Below are positions 1 through 10,680 of a DNA stretch of 64,000 bases, in pieces. Below the pieces are notes generated by a model. It saw nothing but the letters and a program-made list of their open reading frames with translations, searched no databases and was not told the origin of the DNA. The translations under genes were made by a program, and so were the position numbers. The stretch is from Pseudoips prasinana (taxonomy: Eukaryota > Arthropoda > Insecta > Lepidoptera > Nolidae). Location of the stretch: NCBI GenBank assembly GCA_951640165.1, contig OX621234.1, positions 24,680,549-24,744,548 on the forward strand, written 5' to 3'. Within the stretch, counting starts at the first letter, position 1. Every line of letters begins with the position of its first letter.

Positions 1-295
1 CAGATTAGGGCTTTGAATGTTCCGAATTGTTTCGAAATAAGGTCTTGGTTGGCTAGAAGTATGTCGTAGTCCAAAATTGGTTATTAAAATATTCTGTTTT
101 CTTTGGGCAAATTGAATTATGTACAAGGTTGGATTTGATATAATTTAATTTTAAATTATAATGTCAGTCGATCGAAGTTTGTGCTGTCGATTCGTTTGTA
201 ACTCGAATGTACAGACGATTCGAATTTTATTGAGCCTGTCCGATTGAATGTATTTGTATGTAGTAAATTAACCCTCATAATTTTCTCAGCACAAA
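1..295. other. Unique AT-rich sequence, nothing recognised
   Basis: No open frame, repeat or RNA feature can be supported here. The stretch ends at the base A that flanks the Helitron beginning at 296. Confidence 0.5.
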
Positions 296-738
296 TCTAT
301 ATACCTACCTATGTAAAAGAGGAAACTGACTGACTGACTGACATATCAACGCACAGCCTGAACGGCTGATGTTAGAGACTTGAAATTTTGCCGGCAGGTA
401 CTTTTTATGACGTATGCATTCACTAAGGAAGGGTTTTTGGAAATACTAACTCTAAGGGGGTAAATTAGAGAATGAAAGATTATACGAAAATCCGTCATTT
501 TTGTAGTTAAAGGCATTGAAACTTATATTTAGTAGTTCAGCTAAAAATAAAAATAAATATTTTAGAATTTTTGGAAATTCCACCCCAAGGGCGTAAAATA
601 GGGGATGTAAGTTTGTATGAAAAGTGTGTAATTTTTTAAGTGAAAAGCATGAAAATTGGTGTTTGGCCTTTCCGTTAAAAATAAAAATATGCAAGTATTT
701 CAGAATTTCTACCCCTAAGGGCGTATAATAGGGGATGT

Positions 739-1078
739 ATGTTGCGTGTGGGTATACCTATAATGGTTCTAAGGAATTTGAAGCCACCTCAACTTTGTAA
801 CGGCACTAGGCTTCAAGTCAAAGCTTTGCATTGTGTTATAGAGGCTACTATTATGCCTGGATCCGCCCAGGGAGAAACAGTGTTAGTGTCACGTATTCCG
901 TTAGTGCGAAATGAGCTCCCTTTTCAGTTTAAAATACTGTAGTTCCCTATAAAAGAGTGTGTCGCGATAACCATCAACAAATCGCAAAGTCCAACTCTCA
1001 AGTTAGCTGGAATTGACTTAAGGAAGGCGGGCAGGTTCACGTGGCGTGCTCACGTGTGAGTTCATCCCACAGTCTGGC
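739..1078 (+). pseudogene. Helitron Pif1-like helicase, C-terminal fragment A
   Basis: The open stretch 739-942 translates to a protein containing VGIPIMVLRNLKPPQLCNGT, the signature of Helitron-encoded Pif1 helicases. After the stop near 942 another frame reads AITINKSQSPTLKLAGIDL (a helicase motif related to TINKxQSQT) and then VACSRVSS, which corresponds to the QLYVALSRV motif VI. At least one stop or frameshift separates these blocks. Only the last quarter of the helicase is present, and fragment B begins immediately afterwards with a more N-terminal part, so the order is scrambled relative to an intact gene. Confidence 0.75.
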
Positions 1079-1083
1079 CCATA

Positions 1084-2240
1084 GTGCGAGGAACTACGTC
1101 TTTTGCTGAGCTCGGTAAAATGCATGATATTGAACATCCCACATACCAGGCCGCTTGCGGAGCACGCCATTTATTAGATGGAGGTCAGCATTGGGATGTC
1201 ACTCTAGCGGAAGGAATCGTGAGCGATAGTCCACATCGCTTGCGACATTTGTTTGCCATCTTATTGACCTTTTGTGCGTTATCGGGTGCTAACCAGTTAT
1301 GGCAAAAGTACCATGACAAGTTTGCTGAAGATTTTATGAGACATGTACAACTAAATACTGATGAAGAAATTCCTGACTGGGTAGGTACGTGAAATTTGTA
1401 ATAACAGGTCCTTATTGGCTATTCAAGAGATAGTGATAAGTATATGAGGGAACCCGATCAGTCAGAGGCTGCGAAAATGCACAGGAGTTTAAGAGAGACC
1501 AATTTATTGTAAAAAATAGGCGATGGCACATACGCCGTACAAGAAGATGGAAAAGTTATTTTGATTGGTAATCTCTGCTCTTACGTTACATCACAGCAGG
1601 AGCTAATTTCTTCTGTGTACGGAGATACCACAAACATGGGATATCAAGCTGGTCCTTGGCTATGTCAGCGAGCTATTTTGACTCCCCGCAATGACCAAGC
1701 TGCGGCAATTAATTTCAAAATATTGACTCATGCGTCCGGGAATAGTAAAGAATATAGCTCAATAAATACAGTTATGGAAGACGATGACGCCACGCACTAC
1801 CCGGTAGAATTTTTGGATTCCCTCAGCACACCCGGACTTCCAGCCCACAAAATAGTTTTAAAAATCGGTGTACCAGTAATTCTCATCAGAAATTTATGTC
1901 TCCCCAAACTTTGTAACGGCACTCGGCTCAAAGTCACAAATCTGCAGCAAAACATTATCGAAGCTGAAATATTAAAAGGTTCGGCGCCATTGATATTCTT
2001 TTTATTCCAAGGATACCTATAATTCCTAAAAACTTTCCTTTCTCTTTCAAACCAGTGCAATTCCCAGTCAGTCTCTGTTATGCCATGACGATTAATATAG
2101 CTAGACATTATCCGTTGCGTGGATGGACCTAAGTATTGGATGCTTTTCCCATGGTCAACTATACGTAGCTCTTTCACGCGTAAACAACCCCAATAACGTT
2201 TTTGTGTACGCTCCAGATGGTTCCACAGGTAAAATAAAGA
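1084..2240 (+). pseudogene. Helitron Pif1-like helicase, middle and C-terminal fragment B
   Basis: The frame at 1084-1392 encodes TSFAELGKMHDIEHPTYQAA and LRHLFAILLTFCALSGANQL, the segment of Helitron helicases following motifs II and III. Another frame from about 1515 gives IGDGTYAVQEDGKV and RAILTPRNDQAAAINFKIL, then GVPVILIRNLCLPKLCNGT (1869-1926). After a stop near 2022 there are pieces of TINIARHYPLRG and LYVALSRVNNPNNVFVYAPDG-like sequence (2085-2215), which is motif VI. Frameshifts and stops separate the blocks, so it is non-functional. It overlaps fragment A in content (both include the LCNGTRL region), so two helicase copies contributed to this element. Confidence 0.8.
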
Positions 2241-2355
2241 AGCACTAAATTAAATTAAAAAAAAAATGTATCGGTATCCTCCCACAGCGCTTTACACTAA
2301 AAAATACATTGTTAAGTTCCGACATCCACGCGAACGAAGTCGCGGGTACAGCTAG

Positions 2356-3439
2356 TTTTACATAAATCGACGGAACTATCGATTTCGCAACCAATTTACT
2401 GTAATGTAAATACAAAATGAAATCGCCAAGTCAAAAAGTGCAGGTGTAGCCACGGACTTTAATCATTTTCAACACTAGTCAGAAACACAACGTTATTGTT
2501 GTTGGATGTTTTTATATAAAAAATATTTTAGCACACAACGGATACACCTTTGTTATTTTATCAAAGAGCAAAATTTCTCAGAGACCAGAAAACGATCAGG
2601 GACCATGAAGTTGGGGTAAAACCAAAAAACATGTAAATACAGACTACACCATGTATGGTCCGCCACGTAACTATAAATTACTATAAATATTCGTCTTGAG
2701 TCAACGCTCTACAAAAAATATCAAAATTACAAGTGTCTTATTTTTATCAGCTGTAGTGACGTATGGACATAATGAATGTCCAACAACAAAAAATCGCCTC
2801 TTGGGCAAGGAACTCTAAAAATTTGTTAGCAATATCTAGAAAGATAATTCCTACCAATAAATGTAATCAACAAGAACATCCGATACCAATCTTAATCAAC
2901 AACAATTAAGCCCTACTGCTGTTTTCATTATTGGTTTCATTAAATATCATTTTGTATGAGGTCAAATACAAGGCTGAAGAATTATGATTGTTGTCATCGG
3001 CGCCATATTGCCTTCTAACTCTAATTGAAAACTATCCAACCAAATCTTTTGTGACTTGTTGAATATTTATTAAGACCGGTTCTTGGCAATCATTTTCGGA
3101 GCGCCTAAATTTTATAATCCATTATCAATTTTTTTAAAATTAATAATTCATTATTTATTATAATGAATATTAAGTTAGGTCTAAAACATTTTTACACTCG
3201 CCAAACTATATTGTTTAACGGCGAAATGCGCTCTTATTCTACTACTTAAACTGACTTTACTCTATATATTATACGAAATATCAACTAATGAGGTACTTAA
3301 TCATAATAACTATCAACAGGTATCATATTACTGATCATGCATTATCAAAATCTCTCCTTTATCTACTATCAGCCAAATGATTAGTGGGTGGACATAGTTT
3401 TGTTGATATTACTAATATGCTATAATTTGGCTTTTACAG
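2356..3439 (+). other. AT-rich sequence, probably intron of the gene ending at 5605
   Basis: No coding potential was seen. The stretch ends in a pyrimidine-containing tract and CTTTTACAG at 3431-3439, a good splice acceptor directly before the long open exon. No upstream exon of that gene could be found inside the window. Confidence 0.5.
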
Positions 3440-5605
3440 ATAATTGTATATCGCACAGAACATGAATATATTGTGCCCCGAGAATATGTGCAATCTACGG
3501 CAACTGAACAGAGCCCAATACCTCCGAGGCGCAACCGATCAAGAAGTTCCCGAGGAACTTCTCTCTGTGATGATGACCGCACGTCGCACGGTGCTGAATC
3601 TCTAACTCTAGACACGAATATACCCCCTACAGATGATATCGAAATAGAAAGGGAAGAAAGGGATATCCGGCATGAGAGTCCTGGATATGCGACTGTTGAT
3701 AAAGGACCCTATACGCCCAACAAAGGTATCAGGCGTTCAAAAAGTAAAACACCACCACGACGACGCAAAAGCAATAGTTCAGAACGCAAATACTACACTG
3801 TTGGACCAACGAAACCTGTGGGTCCAGATCGGCCACCACGAAAGAAATCGTCTACAAGTCTCATGACATTAGATAGTTTTACAAAACGTTCAATGAGTGG
3901 AGATTTAACACAATACGTTGAAATAGATGCGCCATTTGAAGAAGTACATAAAGATTTAAATTCCGGAGAAGTGGTAAATAAAATGAAAGATAGACCTCTT
4001 CCTCCTCCTCCTCGGCCACCAAGGGGATCTAGACGTAGGAAAAGAGGCCTAGATAGCTCTCAACAAGAGGTAGTATCTCTTTCTGCATCTCATGCTTCAG
4101 GAATGGACTTTTCTCAAGACTATGAAGATGATGAAGCCAAACCAAATGACGTAGTGGAAATTGAGGTGTCAACACAAACAGATCCTCTCCCCGATGATAT
4201 TGATTTTGAATTAGGCATGGATGAAAATATAGATATATCCATGTCTAGTTCATTGAGGGACATTATTGATGAAGACTCCATGGTGAGGAGTTATTCCAAA
4301 AGGGTAGAGAGTCCTCGTATATCACGACCTACATCTCGGTCAGACAAATCTCTAAAACTTTCAGATCCTAAGATATCTGAACTCTCAAAGCCAAGTCTTG
4401 GGCGAACATCTCCCACAGTAATATTAGTAGAAAGACGTGTTTCGAGTCCAACTAGGATAAATGAACGAGAAGAAATGCTAACTGAAGCCTCACTAACTGT
4501 ACAACCTATTGATCTCGATCAGTCCCAAACCCCAGATGTCCCTCCACTTCCTAGACCTAGAGGCACTTCAAGAATAAAGACGACCTCTAAAACTTCTATG
4601 CCATCAAGCGAAGACCGAGCTCTTGAAAAGGTGAGTGATGCAGGTAGAGATATACAATTAGATAACTTGGTAACACAACGTCTTCAGGTGAGGGATTTAG
4701 ATGTAGGTCGGCTTAATGTATCTGAACTTCAAGCAAACAAGATTATGGTATCAGACATTGAAGGTATGACGCTACAGGTAGCCGAATTAGATTCAAAATC
4801 AGGGCATATATCTGTTAGTGGTATTGAATTCTCCCAGAACGTTATTGATGAGATAGTGAAAAAGTTTGCTGAAATATCTACAGCCCATATACCACCGCCA
4901 CAACCTCCAACAGCAGCAACTCTAGAAGTTATCGAGCCGCCAAGACCGGAGAGTAGAGAAGAACATACTCAAACTGATGAACTACCTGAAAAACCAATTG
5001 AAATACAATCCGAAACAAAAAATAATTTAGAGGAAGAAGTCCCACAAATCCCTGCACCACCAAGTCCTCGTAGTACAGAGGAAACAGTAACGCCACCGCA
5101 AAGGCCACCCCCTCCTGACCTAACTCCCTTGCTTTACTCATACTTACAAGACATAACAATACCTCCTGCATCATTTTACCCACAAAGATCCTTACGAGAA
5201 CGAGCTTTTCCTGAATTCCACGAGACTTCTCATCAAACACCTCCACCACCGACACGTCGAGCTAAAAGGAAACCTGCGGCCCCACACTCAGAATCCAGCT
5301 CGGGGGACGACAGACCTCGCCTTTCTCGAATGCCTCCACCGACAAAAGCCCATGAACCTTCTATAACCGAAGCCGGTGCTCAATTCTTACGTGTTTGTCA
5401 CTCTTCTATCAGCAGAACCATAAGAAATATGTTTAATTCATTCATGTCTTATATCAGCGGCGCAGAAGACAAGAAAGACGTACAAATGGCGATGGTAATA
5501 TTCCTCGTATTGATCGCTGGTTTGATTATGTTCGGGCTGAGTGATAGTAGGACGGTGCACCATCACCATTGGGAGTTTTTCAACCCACCAGACGGAAAAC
5601 CGTAA
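3440..5605 (+). CDS. 3'-terminal exon of a proline-rich tail-anchored membrane protein (unrecognised)
   Basis: After the acceptor ending at 3439 the frame is open without interruption (ATA ATT GTA TAT CGC..., reading IIVYRTEHEYIVPREYVQ) to TAA at 5603-5605, about 721 codons. There is no convincing initiator: the GTG at 3473 is internal, so this is the last exon (phase 0) of a gene whose start lies to the left. Its parts in order are: Arg/Ser/Pro-rich basic stretches (RRSKSKTPPRRRKS, RPLPPPPRPPRGSRRRKRG); acidic Ser-rich segments; about 60 residues near 4650-4850 with regularly spaced hydrophobics (LVTQRLQVRDLDVGRLNVSE), suggesting a short beta-type repeat; polyproline tracts; and near the C-terminus one membrane segment (MAMVIFLVLIAGLIMFGL) followed by about 22 residues rich in His and Pro. 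This is the layout of a tail-anchored ER or nuclear-envelope protein. KASH-type proteins share it, but the usual terminal PPPX is absent (the end is PPDGKP). Family not recognised; the exon itself is near certain. Confidence 0.85.
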   Translation: MIVYRTEHEYIVPREYVQSTATEQSPIPPRRNRSRSSRGTSLCDDDRTSHGAESLTLDTNIPPTDDIEIEREERDIRHESPGYATVDKGPYTPNKGIRRSKSKTPPRRRKSNSSERKYYTVGPTKPVGPDRPPRKKSSTSLMTLDSFTKRSMSGDLTQYVEIDAPFEEVHKDLNSGEVVNKMKDRPLPPPPRPPRGSRRRKRGLDSSQQEVVSLSASHASGMDFSQDYEDDEAKPNDVVEIEVSTQTDPLPDDIDFELGMDENIDISMSSSLRDIIDEDSMVRSYSKRVESPRISRPTSRSDKSLKLSDPKISELSKPSLGRTSPTVILVERRVSSPTRINEREEMLTEASLTVQPIDLDQSQTPDVPPLPRPRGTSRIKTTSKTSMPSSEDRALEKVSDAGRDIQLDNLVTQRLQVRDLDVGRLNVSELQANKIMVSDIEGMTLQVAELDSKSGHISVSGIEFSQNVIDEIVKKFAEISTAHIPPPQPPTAATLEVIEPPRPESREEHTQTDELPEKPIEIQSETKNNLEEEVPQIPAPPSPRSTEETVTPPQRPPPPDLTPLLYSYLQDITIPPASFYPQRSLRERAFPEFHETSHQTPPPPTRRAKRKPAAPHSESSSGDDRPRLSRMPPPTKAHEPSITEAGAQFLRVCHSSISRTIRNMFNSFMSYISGAEDKKDVQMAMVIFLVLIAGLIMFGLSDSRTVHHHHWEFFNPPDGKP

Positions 5606-6850
5606 TCTAAGTATGTACATATTATGTACCTCATCGTGTACAATTATATCGTCCTTAACGTAGCATACGTATTAATTAAATATAACATCGATATAGTTTG
5701 TTAGATGCGAAAGGGAATTTCGTTATAGGGTACAGATAAGGACCATTATTTACACGGTCGTTTCTGAAGTGTTACCTGGTGAACACACGTTATTTATTTA
5801 AAAATTTTCATACCTAGTCACATATTTTATTTATGAAATTATTGGTTACAAGTGTTTATTTCGTGTCCTAACAAGTCTGTATATTTATTATATTCGTGAA
5901 CTGTACGATACCAATGTGTTTTAGGAAAAGAAATACGAGCATTTTATGCAAACCAGACTTTCCACTACAGTTTATAATAAGGAACATAATTTATAGTATT
6001 AAGTAAAGTATGTTTGTCTATCAATAAGGTCAATTTGATTGCGCTTTATGTTATGGATTAGCTAAGTAGGGGATCGGACTGATACCAAATTTATTATCAA
6101 GTTCTGGATTAGCTAAATACTCTTTTAGATTGTGCTTAAGAATGTAACGTTGTTGGCGCCGATGGCCAAACTATTAATTAGTATTAGTATAACATATATG
6201 TTATAATAAGTCGATCTTTGTCTACCATCGTTTTTAAAATAGTTATATAACTATTTGTGTGTTGTCGGTGTCATGCTCCATTTCAATCAGGTTTAGTACT
6301 AAGCAATAAAGAGTTAGTCCGCGCCCCTATTCTGTTAATAATAACAGAAACGTTTAACAGACTAGTCATAGAGTAATCCGATTATAGTGTCCAGCACTTA
6401 GAACTTAGGTATTTCACAAATTAATATAATCCCATCAATTAATTAACCATTGATAAACCAATCCAATTTTAAGCTCATTTTCATTCGTAACATAAAATAA
6501 TTATGCATTTCTATAAAAGAAAACTATGCAATTGTCGTTTAAAATTATGTGATGTCTGCTCAAATATTTAATGAATTTAATATTTCACTGAAATGTACTC
6601 GTTCGTCGTAATATTAATTGTAAAGATGTTTTGAAAGGAAAGTTATTAATAACAATGGTTCTATACTGTTTCTCTCCTGAATAATTGAGGCCGTGTCTCT
6701 GTCTTCTATGCAATCCGGCTGCCACAAGGCACAAACTGCATATTTCCGTTGGGGCATCTCTTACAATTTTTGCATCTTAATTTGCTAACATCAAAAAACT
6801 AAGATCGGTCGCCTAGAGGTAGGTATAATAAAATAAAATTGAAGAATAAA
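5606..6850 (+). other. Probable 3' UTR with candidate poly(A) signals
   Basis: The sequence is AT-rich and non-coding directly after the stop codon. AATAAA occurs at 6305-6310 and at 6845-6850. Either could end the transcript; the choice cannot be made from sequence alone. Confidence 0.45.
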
Positions 6851-7654
6851 ACTTGAATGTGTTATTAGTGACTATTTACAAGAGTACTTATATTAATTTA
6901 TTGCCTAGATCTGTAAACCATTAACCGCAGTGTTAAAACGTAGTATTTCGTATGGCGTTATGCATTTTGTAAATTTCTTTTCTCTTTTGTTGTGTAATTG
7001 TAATGGAAAATAAAAATTGTTAAAGATATTGCAGTTTTACTTATAAATTATTTAAACCTAACGATCATCTAATATATATATATATATATTTAGGGATACA
7101 TTTTTAATCGGTTTCACAAAATCTGATGAAATTACAAAGACCGCGAAAATATTGAGTAGATATATGTAATACCGTGGTCAAGCCAAACGTAGCTAAGCCA
7201 AGCCAGGCCACGCCCAAACCTGGTTGGTATATCAGTCAAAAACCTCGTGTCAGCCGCTCCAAATACCCATTCGAAATGTTTCAATCTTGTGATATGTAAC
7301 ATAAAGTAGGTAAAAAAAATATGGGATAGTCACTTAGAATACACAGAAGTCAATTATTTCATAAAGATGGAATACAAGCATTTTTGGAAGATAGAATGTA
7401 ATACCATAATAATTGGTCTCGTAAACGATAAGTAGAAAGCACCTTGTTAATAGATATTTATATTTTAGCACAATGAGATACTTATTCTCATTACGCTGAA
7501 AATGTTATGATAATATATTCAATTTCAAGTATCCCAGTTCAAGTATTGATTGGCGCGTGTAACATACCTACTCTCTACCCAACTCGTAAGTGTTGCTAGC
7601 CGACAACTGATAAACGTACCTACATATTTGTAAATCATAAATTAAATGTTGTAT
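6851..7654. other. Intergenic AT-rich DNA
   Basis: There is a short (TA)n run near 7073-7090 and a run of AAGCCA-like units near 7180-7215. No gene or dispersed element could be supported. Confidence 0.4.
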
Positions 7655-7775
7655 CAAAATGTTTTCATTTCCGTGTTTGTACTTAAATATCTATATGTAC
7701 CTAGAAATAATTATATTATTACAAACATGTTTTGAACATTAACAAGCGCTTTTATAAAGTCTTCGTGAATAAAAA
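7655..7775 (+). repeat. Dispersed repeat G, copy 1
   Basis: The block containing ATATCTATATGTAC and ending in AAGCGCTTTTATAAAGTC then TTCGTGAATAAAAA recurs at 47640-47738 (+) and, reversed, at 24890-25010 and 56395-56510. It has no coding content and looks like the 3' end of a retroposon. The family name is unknown to me. Confidence 0.6.
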
Positions 7776-7799
7776 AATGTAAATACACATTAAATATCC

Positions 7800-7935
7800 A
7801 GCGAATTCTAGCGACCCTCACAAGATCATCGGTCCATCTTTTAGGGATAGCGCAAGACCGGTATTTGTTGAGATCTTTGGGGCTGGCCTTTGTCCAGCTG
7901 TGGGCGTCTTTCAGCTAATATGATGATGATATTAA
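7800..7935 (+). mobile_element. RTE-type LINE, 3' terminal fragment
   Basis: The frame reads RSLGLAFVQLWASF-stop followed by (GAT)n, the C-terminal end and microsatellite tail of lepidopteran RTE-clade LINEs. The upstream part is decayed. The same tail is better preserved at 11518-11660. Confidence 0.65.
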
Positions 7936-7971
7936 ATATAAATTACACACAGACACAGAACAATTATTCAG

Positions 7972-8228
7972 GACGGTCACCGTAGCCTAGTTGGTAGTGC
8001 TCCTGCCTACGGAGCTGGTGGTCCTGGGTTCCAATCCCGGTAAGTGCAAATATAATATGTGTAATGAGCACGAATATTTGTTGATGAGTCATGGATGTTT
8101 TCTATGTATATAAGTATTTATCTATCTATATAAGTATGTATATCGTCGCCTGGTACTCATAGTACAAGCTTTGCTTAGTTTGGGGCTAGGATTATCTGTG
8201 TGACATTGGCCCTAGATATTATTATTAA
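7972..8228 (+). mobile_element. tRNA-derived SINE, family A, copy 1
   Basis: The 5' part resembles a tRNA gene: TAGCCTAGTTGG acts as an A box and GGTTCCAATCC as a B box, one base off the consensus. The tRNA-unrelated body runs to a (TAT)n tail. The copy at 35437-35705 is almost identical over some 230 bp. It is not a functional tRNA gene, because the 3' half does not close an acceptor stem. Confidence 0.75.
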
Positions 8229-8328
8229 TTAGTGCTCGTGACACTAAGAGTTGGGCTGGGTCAGGATGGAACTCAAGACCTCTGGCTTAGCATTCTAGGC
8301 CACTAACTACTATACCAACAGGCCAATC
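8229..8328 (-). mobile_element. tRNA-like SINE fragment, family D
   Basis: Read on minus, GGCCTGTTGGTATAGTAGTT provides an A-box-like block and GAGGTCTTGAGTTCCATCC a B-box-like block with tRNA spacing. The fragment abuts the tail of the family A SINE. Only about 100 bp are recognisable. Confidence 0.5.
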
Positions 8329-8412
8329 ATATAAACATTTTTTCGTTTTTCTAAGCCGTTGGTAACAGACAACAATAGAAAAAAAATGTGAGCCGTCACG
8401 GGACGCCTGGCA

Positions 8413-8586
8413 GATGTGAAACATCGACATTATTTTGTAGAAGTAATATGCAGAAAAGAACATAATTATTGTGATAGGAACTAAATATGTCATAATGATA
8501 AAATAAAAAGTCGATTGCGCATGCGTCACGGCATGCGTCGCCACGCCAGAAATCGGTATTACGTGCGGCTATAGATGTTTCACATC
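8413..8586. repeat. Short inverted repeat pair (possible MITE relic)
   Basis: GATGTGAAACATC at 8413-8425 is inverted as GATGTTTCACATC at 8574-8586, about 150 bp apart and surrounding GC-rich sequence. It could mark a small TIR element. No target-site duplication was seen. Confidence 0.3.
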
Positions 8587-8993
8587 AAAAATAGTCACTT
8601 CTTCCCCTTAATTCGGAAATTCCGGCCATCTTGGCGTCGTCATAGTGATTGCATATCATCGACCGATCGCGCCGTAATTGGAATAAAATGTAACTTTTTA
8701 ACGGATTTGGTGCCGTATTAACCATAGTTCACTGATTTTGCTCAATAAAGGATTGCTAAAGAGGCCTATATTTTAAATGAACTGCCTGAATAACCCCACC
8801 AAGTAATAAATAATGGATTCGGAAAATAGTGCTTCAGACAGGGCGCCGTGTATCCTAAACGTGTCGCTATACAGATATTTGTTTAAGTTATTGTCTAATG
8901 TAGCATCGTATGAATTTAAATAACCCGATTGGATTTGGCATTTCAATGAACTCAAATGTTGAACTTAACAATAAATAGCACAATTTTTTCACT

Positions 8994-9004
8994 GTATTAA
9001 TACG
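8994..9004. repeat. Target-site duplication, left copy
   Basis: GTATTAATACG here is repeated exactly at 10028-10038 directly after the poly(A) tail, so it marks the insertion site of the LINE between them. Confidence 0.85.
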
Positions 9005-9993
9005 TTCTCTAGGGCAAGAGCCCCCCCGATCCTACCACCCGTCCGAATGTTCGGCGAGCCTATCCCTTGGGATGGGAAAGCCAAATATTTAGGGGTGATC
9101 CTCGATCACAGGTTAAACTTCAGGGAGCACCTGCGGACCGTTCGCAATCGGGCCGCATTTGCTCTTGGTCGATTACACTGCCTCTTGAATGCACGCAGTA
9201 AAATGTCCCTTGTTAACAAGGTGAGAATTTACAAGACGTGCATTCGACCGATAATGACGTACGCCAGCCCGGTGTTCGCGTACGCCAGTCACAAATCCCT
9301 ATACCGACTCCAAACGCTGCAGAATCGGTTTATGCGGCGCGCCGTGGGCGCACCATGGTACGTCCGCAATAAAAACCTACACGCCGATCTCCAACTGCCT
9401 ACCATCAAGCAGTGGATGAAGCAAGCGTCCAAAACATACTTTGATTCGGCCACTCACCATCCAAACCATTTGGTGGTAAAGGCGGTCAAGTACACCCTTG
9501 TAATAGCTCCATGAGTACACCCCATTCAAGGGCTTCTCACGTAAGCACCGTCGTCCCAGGTCCGTCTTGGACGAACCGGACGACGAGATTACTACTTACC
9601 TAGCTCAGATTAAAACCATTAGAGACTCCCGTGACACTCCACACAGACCGATAATTCGTACTCGTCGGACGAGAGTACGACCGCGATCGCGTCGCGACCT
9701 CCAACGCCCTCCATGACCCTTAGTTTGCATATCGTACCGATAAAAAGCCCCCCTCAACGCGGACGGGGGGCCGCGTCATGTCATTAACGTAGAGCGAAAG
9801 TTGCACAAAACTCCCTAAAATGATGATCTCTGCCCTCTCCCCGCCAGTAATCGCCCAGAGTCGAGGTTCGAACCCCACAGGGGGTGCCCTCCGGCGCGGG
9901 TTACTTAATTTCTAGACGGCTCGAGCCCTCTGCTCGCCTCTATAGTCCGGTGAAGCAGTGAAAGCCTCCTAGGCTAATTGTAGCGTCATATTA

Positions 9994-10027
<34 letters not shown>
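9005..10027 (+). mobile_element. 5'-truncated Jockey-type LINE with poly(A)
   Basis: The insert has an ORF2 C-terminal part, a 3' UTR and an uninterrupted run of 32 A (9996-10027). It is flanked by the exact 11-bp repeat GTATTAATACG. Poly(A) plus a TSD and a missing 5' part are the hallmarks of target-primed reverse transcription. The coding remnant matches Jockey-clade reverse transcriptases. The 3' UTR also holds a B-box-like GAGGTTCGAACCCC near 9861. Confidence 0.9.
9014..9715 (+). pseudogene. Jockey-type ORF2, thumb and C-terminal part
   Basis: The open part (9047-9514) encodes KAKYLGVILDHRLNFREHL, KVRIYKTCIRPIMTYASPVF, LQTLQNRFMRRAVGAPWYVR and LHADLQLPTI, the ordered blocks after the RT catalytic core in Jockey-clade ORF2 proteins. 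The catalytic YADD region and the endonuclease are missing because of 5' truncation. After the stop at 9512-9514 a shifted frame continues with RRPRSVLDEPDDEITTYLAQ and an Arg-rich end, so there is also a frameshift. It cannot act as a reverse transcriptase. Confidence 0.85.
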
Positions 10028-10030
<3 letters not shown>

Positions 10031-10038
10031 TTAATACG
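10028..10038. repeat. Target-site duplication, right copy
   Basis: Exact copy of GTATTAATACG at 8994-9004, immediately after the A-run. Confidence 0.85.
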
Positions 10039-10471
10039 ATGAGTACGGAATGAAGAAATGAATTTTGTACTTCATAAATATTGATTTGATTAAAAATAGT
10101 ATTACATTGTCATCCAATTTACATATTATGTAAAATTGCGAATAAGGGTAATAATTTCAAAATGAAAAAAAAGGCTTGTAATAAGTACAGGCTCCCAATG
10201 ATACATAAGTACCTACATGGTAAGTGTGAATAATTGTTCAATGTACAGACGCCAGCACATCCAGCTACCTCAACCTGTCAAATTTCAATTATAAATTTAC
10301 AACTTTATCACATTAGCCTAAGGTTCACTTTCAATTGGGGCAATTTGACAGATTGGGGTAGATTTAGGTGCTGGCGTCTATACAAAGCAAAACGGTATAT
10401 AGCTTCATTACTAGCTCACTATAGACACAAAAACTAGCGCATTATAGATGGAACATTTTTTTTTATATAAT

Positions 10472-10680
10472 AAGACAGAGAGAATGCATACGCATGCCAC
10501 CCGCAAAAGGTGTCTGCGGTTAGGTACGCACGTACGTCGAACGCGGGCCGAAAAAACCTAACCTGCCGTGGACTTCTCTTGGCGTCTGATGAGCGAGCCC
10601 CGGGAGCGTGGGTATGCTATAAGCGACGTGTCCCAGATGATCGGGACACGTACCAGTACTAAGTTAACAGATGACACTGG
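10472..10680 (+). repeat. Dispersed repeat F, copy 1
   Basis: Shared blocks are GCATGCCACCCGCAAAAGGT, CTTGGCGTC..GAGC, CCCGGGA and CGGGACACGTACC. The same order recurs at 24424-24840 and 32318-32545. The body is GC-rich against an AT-rich background. It may derive from a LINE 5' region, but no protein domain is recognisable. Confidence 0.6.

Larger units (their letters stand above)
296..2355 (+). mobile_element. Complete degenerate Helitron
   Basis: The left end begins TCTATATACC after an A and is followed by tandem GACT units (about 328-343), as in many lepidopteran Helitrons. The right end is a short GC-rich hairpin (two CGCG blocks at about 2333-2344) followed by CTAG at 2352-2355 and then T. 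An A|T target, a 5' TC and a 3' CTRR preceded by a hairpin are the structural definition of a Helitron. The interior carries two separate relics of the Pif1-like helicase, and no intact Rep (HUH nuclease) domain is visible. The element cannot encode its own transposase. The termini and helicase motifs are seen directly; calling the whole interval one insertion is inference. Confidence 0.8.

Noticed and set aside
3473..3475. GTG as the start codon of the 710-residue protein
   Set aside because: The frame is open upstream to a splice acceptor at 3439, so GTG is an internal codon of an exon.
7972..8060. tRNA gene
   Set aside because: A and B boxes are present, but there is no closed acceptor stem and the sequence continues as a SINE body found again at 35437.
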